64,000 nt of DNA, from NCBI RefSeq assembly GCF_047372505.1, contig NZ_JBKBEU010000001.1:1054001-1118000 (forward strand), written 5' to 3'. The notes below the pieces were generated by a model. It searched no databases. It was not told where the DNA came from and worked only from the letters and a program-made list of their open reading frames with translations. Both the position numbers and the translations under genes were made by a program. Each line of letters starts with the position of its first letter. Position 1 is the stretch's first letter. Shown here in pieces: positions 59,974 to 64,000 of this stretch. Origin of the DNA: Phaeobacter cretensis. Its GTDB lineage: Bacteria > Pseudomonadota > Alphaproteobacteria > Rhodobacterales > Rhodobacteraceae.

Positions 59974-61115
59974 TCTGCCGCCTCCGCCTGTGCCTGCCGA
60001 CGCCCGGCCTCATAGACCGAACGCAGCCCATCTTTATCGGCGTAACAGCCCTGCAGCCAACGGGTACCCTCACCGGAATAACCCTTGCGCGCATGTAGGA
60101 CACGGGTGTTATCAACCACAAACGCCTCACCGGGGTTGAGCCGGAAGGTGACTTCCATTGCAGTATCATCAATGATTTCACCAAACCGGCGATAGGCCGC
60201 ATAATAGAGTGCCATCTTATCAAACGGGACATCCTGTACAGCCGCCAGCGAACGGTTATTGAACCGAACCCCAATCAACTCACCATCCGGGGCTAACTCG
60301 ATCATCGGGCGACGCGACGTCAGGCAGACCTCTGTTTCACCGGCATATTCGAACCGCGCGCAATGGTCAGCCAGAACATTGAAATAGGCTTCATTTTCTG
60401 CCTTGAGGCGCAGGGCTGCAGCAAAGCCATCAACCACCATGTTCTCACCACCTGCAGCAGAGCTTTCGAGGCAATAGAGCACCTGGATAGTTGGTACCGG
60501 ATCACGGTAAGGATTATCAGTATGGGCCTGCAGACCAAGCCCGGTAAAGGCAAGGTTGGTTGGATTAACTTCAGTGCGGACTTCAAAATGACGCCCATAA
60601 TTCGTCTCGCGGACATGGCCGAACAGATCCACCAACCGAAACAATGCGCCTTCCTCTATCGGGCCGTTGACGACTTTGCCAAAACCGTAACGTGTGACAG
60701 CGCCCAGCCAGTCGCCCAGTGCCACCCCGCCAGCTTCTAACGCCGCAAAGTCACCGCTTGGTACAGCCTCCATCAATCCGGCATCCCAGGGTTCTGTCCC
60801 ATCCGCCAACCATCCTGACTGCTGAACCGGTTCACGGTCATAGCCATGCGATTCCAGCCAAGACAGATCATAGGTCACAGTCTTGTTCTCGGGCGCAAAC
60901 CGAACCAGCAGACCGCCACTGTCCAACGAGGCCTCTGCAATTGCCGTCTCTGCCGGGATATCTCGCAGAGCAATCAGCCGCTGGCCATTGGCCATCGCAC
61001 GGGTTTCGGGATCGGCTCCGTTGTCACGAAGCCAAATCGCATGAAAGCGAAGCGTTGATGATCCGAGAGACAGGGTAAGATAATCGCCCGCAGGGGCAAC
61101 AGTTACTGACGGCAT
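59970..61115 (-). CDS. tmpA: Fe(II)/2-oxoglutarate phosphonate hydroxylase, TmpA-like
   Basis: A 381-residue protein with a gamma-butyrobetaine-hydroxylase-type fold: a small N-terminal domain (FHAIWLRDNGADPETR) and a TauD-like jelly roll. Metal ligands are His198, Asp200 (LQAHTDNPYRD) and His341 (VLHARKGYSG), with Arg353 likely binding 2-oxoglutarate. It would normally be annotated as gamma-butyrobetaine dioxygenase; the coupled HD-domain partner points instead to TmpA, which 1-hydroxylates 2-(trimethylamino)ethylphosphonate. ATG 61115 follows GAGGACACT. Confidence 0.78.
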   Translation of the reverse strand: MPSVTVAPAGDYLTLSLGSSTLRFHAIWLRDNGADPETRAMANGQRLIALRDIPAETAIAEASLDSGGLLVRFAPENKTVTYDLSWLESHGYDREPVQQSGWLADGTEPWDAGLMEAVPSGDFAALEAGGVALGDWLGAVTRYGFGKVVNGPIEEGALFRLVDLFGHVRETNYGRHFEVRTEVNPTNLAFTGLGLQAHTDNPYRDPVPTIQVLYCLESSAAGGENMVVDGFAAALRLKAENEAYFNVLADHCARFEYAGETEVCLTSRRPMIELAPDGELIGVRFNNRSLAAVQDVPFDKMALYYAAYRRFGEIIDDTAMEVTFRLNPGEAFVVDNTRVLHARKGYSGEGTRWLQGCYADKDGLRSVYEAGRRQAQAEAAE

Positions 61116-61236
61116 AGTGTCCTCATTGGTTTGGCACAGGGGAGTACTGCTTGGAAGATGACTCTTGTGCGCATGTTGGCATTGCCTTTACATAATCTCA
61201 AATTAGGAATTTTCGTACTCAGGCCAAGTTCAGCTA

Positions 61237-62091
61237 ATGCATCAGCAGCGCGCCACCCTACCGCCCCTAGAATGGATCCGTGCATTTGAAGCCGCCGCGC
61301 GCTGCGGCAGCTTTACGGCTGCTGCTGTTGAGATAGGGATCACGCAATCTGCCATCTCTCAACGGATCGCCCAACTGGAAAAACGATTGGGTGCCGTCCT
61401 GTTTCATAGGCACCCTCGCGCAATCACACTGACTGTAGAGGGTGAAGCCTGGTTGCCGCATATTCAGTCAGCGCTGGACACCATGCGCGACAGCTCAGAA
61501 GCATTGTTTGGCACCGGTCGGCGACATCTGACGATTTCAGCCAGCCAATCCGTGATCGATCTGTGGTTAGCACCCCGGCTCAACGCATTGAGCGAGATCG
61601 CAGGTGGTCAGCTTGCTGTCCAGACCATGGTATTAGGGGCCCATGATGCGCCGGAGGATGAGATGATCCGCATTCGCTACGGCGTCGGTGACTGGCCTCA
61701 TCCCTATAAAATGCCGCTCTATTCAGAAGAAATCACACCGATGGCCGCGCCAGGGCTAATCAATAGCTCAGGTCATTGGAGCGAATGGCCCCGTATCGCA
61801 TGCTCCGGCCCTCGTCCCGACTGGTCAGACTGGGTGGCACATTACGGCGGCGGGACGACACCGGTGCCACATCTGCGCTTTGATACATTTCTATCCGCCC
61901 TTGGTGCCGCACGTGTAGGGGCCGGCGTCTTGCTGGGGTCTCAAGCACTCTGCCGTGCTGATCTCGCAACAGAACGGCTGATGCGCCTTAGCCGGGATCA
62001 GATGGACCACCACGCAACATATTGGGTTATCTCCGGAAAGGATGCTGTAACCCGTGCGCAATGGGCAGACCTCACCCGGATTATGACCTGA
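61237..62091 (+). CDS. LysR family regulator (GcvA-like), divergent from tmpA
   Basis: LysR regulator of 284 residues. The helix-turn-helix is at residues 8-60: WIRAFEAAARCGSFTAAAVE, then ITQSAISQRIAQLEKRLGAV. The ligand domain follows. It is divergent from tmpA across about 120 bases of relatively AT-rich sequence, the expected arrangement for its target, so it is a candidate regulator of tmpAB. Ligand unknown. Confidence 0.85.
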   Translation: MHQQRATLPPLEWIRAFEAAARCGSFTAAAVEIGITQSAISQRIAQLEKRLGAVLFHRHPRAITLTVEGEAWLPHIQSALDTMRDSSEALFGTGRRHLTISASQSVIDLWLAPRLNALSEIAGGQLAVQTMVLGAHDAPEDEMIRIRYGVGDWPHPYKMPLYSEEITPMAAPGLINSSGHWSEWPRIACSGPRPDWSDWVAHYGGGTTPVPHLRFDTFLSALGAARVGAGVLLGSQALCRADLATERLMRLSRDQMDHHATYWVISGKDAVTRAQWADLTRIMT

Positions 62092-62222
62092 GGTCGCGCG
62101 TCTGCGGCGGCAATCCGGCCCGGTATGAATTCAGGCCACGACCTTGTACCGACACGCTCTCGGCCAAACGACTGGACAGGTGGTCAACGCAGTGGACCAG
62201 CGCCTCCGCAAACAAAAGGTTC

Positions 62223-63089
62223 TTAAATACGGTAGAACCGTGCAGCTGTTTTGCCAAAAACTTCCGGCCACAGCGGCTCAGGAACCGCTGCCCGGTGGGC
62301 CTGATAGAGTGTATCATAATCAGAATAGAGACTATCAACCGGAAAGTTAGATCCAAACATGCAGCGGCCGGCGCCAAATTGACCGAGACAGGTCTTGATG
62401 ATTGGCATGAAATCGTCCGCCCTCCAGCGATGCTGAAACATCCCTAGCCCTGACAATTTACAGTAGACATTAGGTAGATCGGAGAGCGAACCAAGATGCT
62501 GGCCCCAAGACTTCAATCCCGCTCGACTGCGGTCATGGGGGCTACCAGCGTGACAAAGTGCTACATCTGTCTGTAGAGATTGTGCCAGGACGTGAGCCGT
62601 TTTTTCCATTAGTTCAGGAATGAGTTGCAGATCGAAGCTTAGGTCACGCTCACCAACCAGCAAAAGCCCTTCCAAAAACCTTGGATCATCCAAAAGAGCG
62701 TTGGTCCCGGTTTCGGCATCCTCGCCCGGTGCGCGACCGACGATTTGGCGCACGCCCCGTACAGTTGACAGCGATTTGAAGACATCAAGCTTCTCAGCCA
62801 GATCTGGTGCGGTCAAATCACAAAACACAACCTGCGCCATCGGCCAATCAGGGTTTGCATCTGCAATCGATTGCACCCATTTCGCTTCGGCCAGAGGGTC
62901 TTCAGCGCCGACCTGAATATGAACAGATCCGGTGATACCCAAGACACCGGCCTCTGCTCGAAATTCAGACAACAGATAGTCGCGCTGGATCGGGGTTGGA
63001 TCACCGAAGAACCGCTTCACGCCTTTCGCAGCCAGCCACGGGTAATTCACAGCATTCAAATCCCAAAGATGATGATGTGCATCGATCAT
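62223..63089 (-). CDS. amidohydrolase-2 family hydrolase
   Basis: TIM-barrel metal-dependent hydrolase of 288 residues, amidohydrolase_2 (PF04909-type, L-fuconolactonase-like). It starts MIDAHHHLWDL with the HxH motif; LCHAGSPHDRSRAG holds the central His and FGSNFPVDSLYSDYDTLYQA the late motif with Asp. Its start overlaps the stop of the SnoaL-like gene (ATGA). Known relatives act on lactones or dicarboxylates; the substrate is unknown. Confidence 0.85.
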   Translation of the reverse strand: MIDAHHHLWDLNAVNYPWLAAKGVKRFFGDPTPIQRDYLLSEFRAEAGVLGITGSVHIQVGAEDPLAEAKWVQSIADANPDWPMAQVVFCDLTAPDLAEKLDVFKSLSTVRGVRQIVGRAPGEDAETGTNALLDDPRFLEGLLLVGERDLSFDLQLIPELMEKTAHVLAQSLQTDVALCHAGSPHDRSRAGLKSWGQHLGSLSDLPNVYCKLSGLGMFQHRWRADDFMPIIKTCLGQFGAGRCMFGSNFPVDSLYSDYDTLYQAHRAAVPEPLWPEVFGKTAARFYRI

Positions 63090-64000
63090 GTGAATTTCCC
63101 ATCGTTGAGCTGTTGTAAGACATCATATCCCTGCCCCTTCCAAAAATGCAGCAGGTCAATGAAGATCCAGTTCTCTGCGAGTTTGTCACCCTTGCGACGG
63201 TAGATATCAATGACCCGGAATTCGCCAATCTCATTGGTCGCCGGGCGCCCCATGAAGTCTCCGCTAAGGCGCGCAGTAAAGTTCGGCCACCCCGCAAAGC
63301 CACCATAGGCACCTTCGGCGAGACGCGCAGTATGCGTGGTCTTCGAGCGGTCTGAGAATGCCGCGCGAAAGAGACCGGAATGCTGCTGTGCATAGCGGGG
63401 AATGGTATAAGTGGCACCAATGCCAGTCGGTCCCCACCATAGCATATCCTCGCACCAGGTTTGGCGAAGTTCATCCTCAAGGCTGAGATCATTGTCCCAT
63501 TGCCCCAGATCGCCGATCATTTGGTTGATCACGGCCAGTGTTGCCTCCCCTTCCTGCTCCGGCTGGGCCTCAAAAAGCAATCCGTCATGCGTCATCGGAC
63601 CCGGCTGTACCAGCTGCGCAGCAGTCTGCCTGGGGAAAGCTGTGATCCCTGCCTGCTCCATCAGGTGGGGAAGATCAAAGTACATAGCAGTTTGAGCAAT
63701 CTTTCCGTTCTCGACCCGGTGGAACTCGCAGTATCGCAGCATCACGATCTTACCCGCCGATGGAATTCCCAAAAATGGCGCATCAAACAATCCCATAAGA
63801 TGCCCCATAGACACCACCCATGTGCCCTGGAACCCATCCATTTGATTGCGCCCGGCAAAGAAAATATCTTCCCGTCGCTGCAGTGATGTGAGGCTTTGGC
63901 GCAGAGGCTTCCAAAAGCGGCGAGCAACGTCAGTAGCATCCGTCAACTCGTTGAACGGGTGAAACCCACGCCACAGGTAATCCGCCGCAGTGTGTCGAAT
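63086..64000 (-). CDS. SnoaL-like two-domain protein, partial at window edge
   Basis: The visible 304 residues run to the right edge, so the 5' end is outside the window. It contains two NTF2/SnoaL-like modules, as shown by a repeated pattern (FRVIDIYRRKGDKLAENWIF in the second half; YCEFHRVENGKIAQTAMYFD in the first), and KTTHTARLAEGAYGGFAGWP between. The frame is open from the edge through RGFHPFNELTDATDVARRFW; a TTG at 63946 could serve as a start but the continuous sequence upstream argues against that. SnoaL-like proteins include polyketide cyclases and hydroxylases; function here is unknown. Confidence 0.75.
   Translation of the reverse strand: MRHTAADYLWRGFHPFNELTDATDVARRFWKPLRQSLTSLQRREDIFFAGRNQMDGFQGTWVVSMGHLMGLFDAPFLGIPSAGKIVMLRYCEFHRVENGKIAQTAMYFDLPHLMEQAGITAFPRQTAAQLVQPGPMTHDGLLFEAQPEQEGEATLAVINQMIGDLGQWDNDLSLEDELRQTWCEDMLWWGPTGIGATYTIPRYAQQHSGLFRAAFSDRSKTTHTARLAEGAYGGFAGWPNFTARLSGDFMGRPATNEIGEFRVIDIYRRKGDKLAENWIFIDLLHFWKGQGYDVLQQLNDGKFT

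Noticed and set aside
59970..61115. Gene for gamma-butyrobetaine dioxygenase of carnitine synthesis
   Set aside because: Bacteria rarely make carnitine, and the coupled HD-domain partner fits TmpA better; kept only as an alternative.
62081..62377. Minus-strand frame overlapping the amidohydrolase end
   Set aside because: It overlaps a well-supported gene on the same strand in another frame and has no family resemblance.

Overview
The window looks like a chromosomal segment of a marine alphaproteobacterium of the order Rhodobacterales, most like the Roseobacter group (Phaeobacter/Leisingera/Ruegeria-like). This placement is an inference from protein character: an RpoHII-type sigma factor, an MreBCD-PBP2-RodA cluster, a glnD-murJ pair, many TRAP and ABC importers, a phenylacetate cluster, a B12 riboswitch and a tmpAB-like phosphonate pair. 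Genes are dense and frequently coupled by ATGA or short overlaps. I see no insertion sequence, prophage, CRISPR array, rRNA or tRNA.

Layout. 1-568: gene-free leader. 569-6243: rod-shape operon mreB-mreC-mreD-mrdA(PBP2)-rodA. 6251-8501: LysR regulator divergent from a VOC protein and a hydroxyacid dehydrogenase. 8502-9005: no convincing gene. 9006-17596 (minus strand): M3 oligopeptidase, a polar amino acid ABC permease and binding protein, membrane-anchored MoeB, dut, coaBC, then rpoH2 coupled to a ChaN-like protein. 17888-21397: cobU, a histidine phosphatase, a glutathione transferase, comM. 21419-23716 (minus): gshB-yraN-rsmI, divergent from 23801-29317: penicillin-binding-protein activator, glnD, murJ. 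29425-31545: rhomboid-like protein lacking catalytic residues, trpS, cold shock protein.

31713-37937: phenylacetate block, with paaG-paaI-paaK-tetR on the minus strand facing paaZ-paaX, and a palindromic operator candidate between. 38037-41622: cobalamin riboswitch, a DUF1636 protein and a BtuDFC-type importer. 41710-48265: RidA, then a structured leader and a nucleoside/nucleobase (BMP-type) ABC importer with a cytosine-deaminase-like amidohydrolase. 48477-49931: BON-domain MscS channel.

50039-59211 is the most distinctive catabolic island: an RpiR regulator divergent from an N-formylglutamate-amidohydrolase-like protein, a TRAP importer (dctQMP), a glutamine-synthetase-like ligase, an aldehyde dehydrogenase and an iron alcohol dehydrogenase. 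The set fits a pathway in which an imported amine-bearing alcohol is gamma-glutamylated, oxidised twice and then released; this is a hypothesis. 59353-62091 holds a pair matching TmpA/TmpB, the two-oxygenase route from 2-(trimethylamino)ethylphosphonate to glycine betaine, with a divergent LysR gene. 62223-64000 holds an amidohydrolase coupled to a SnoaL-like two-domain protein cut by the window edge.
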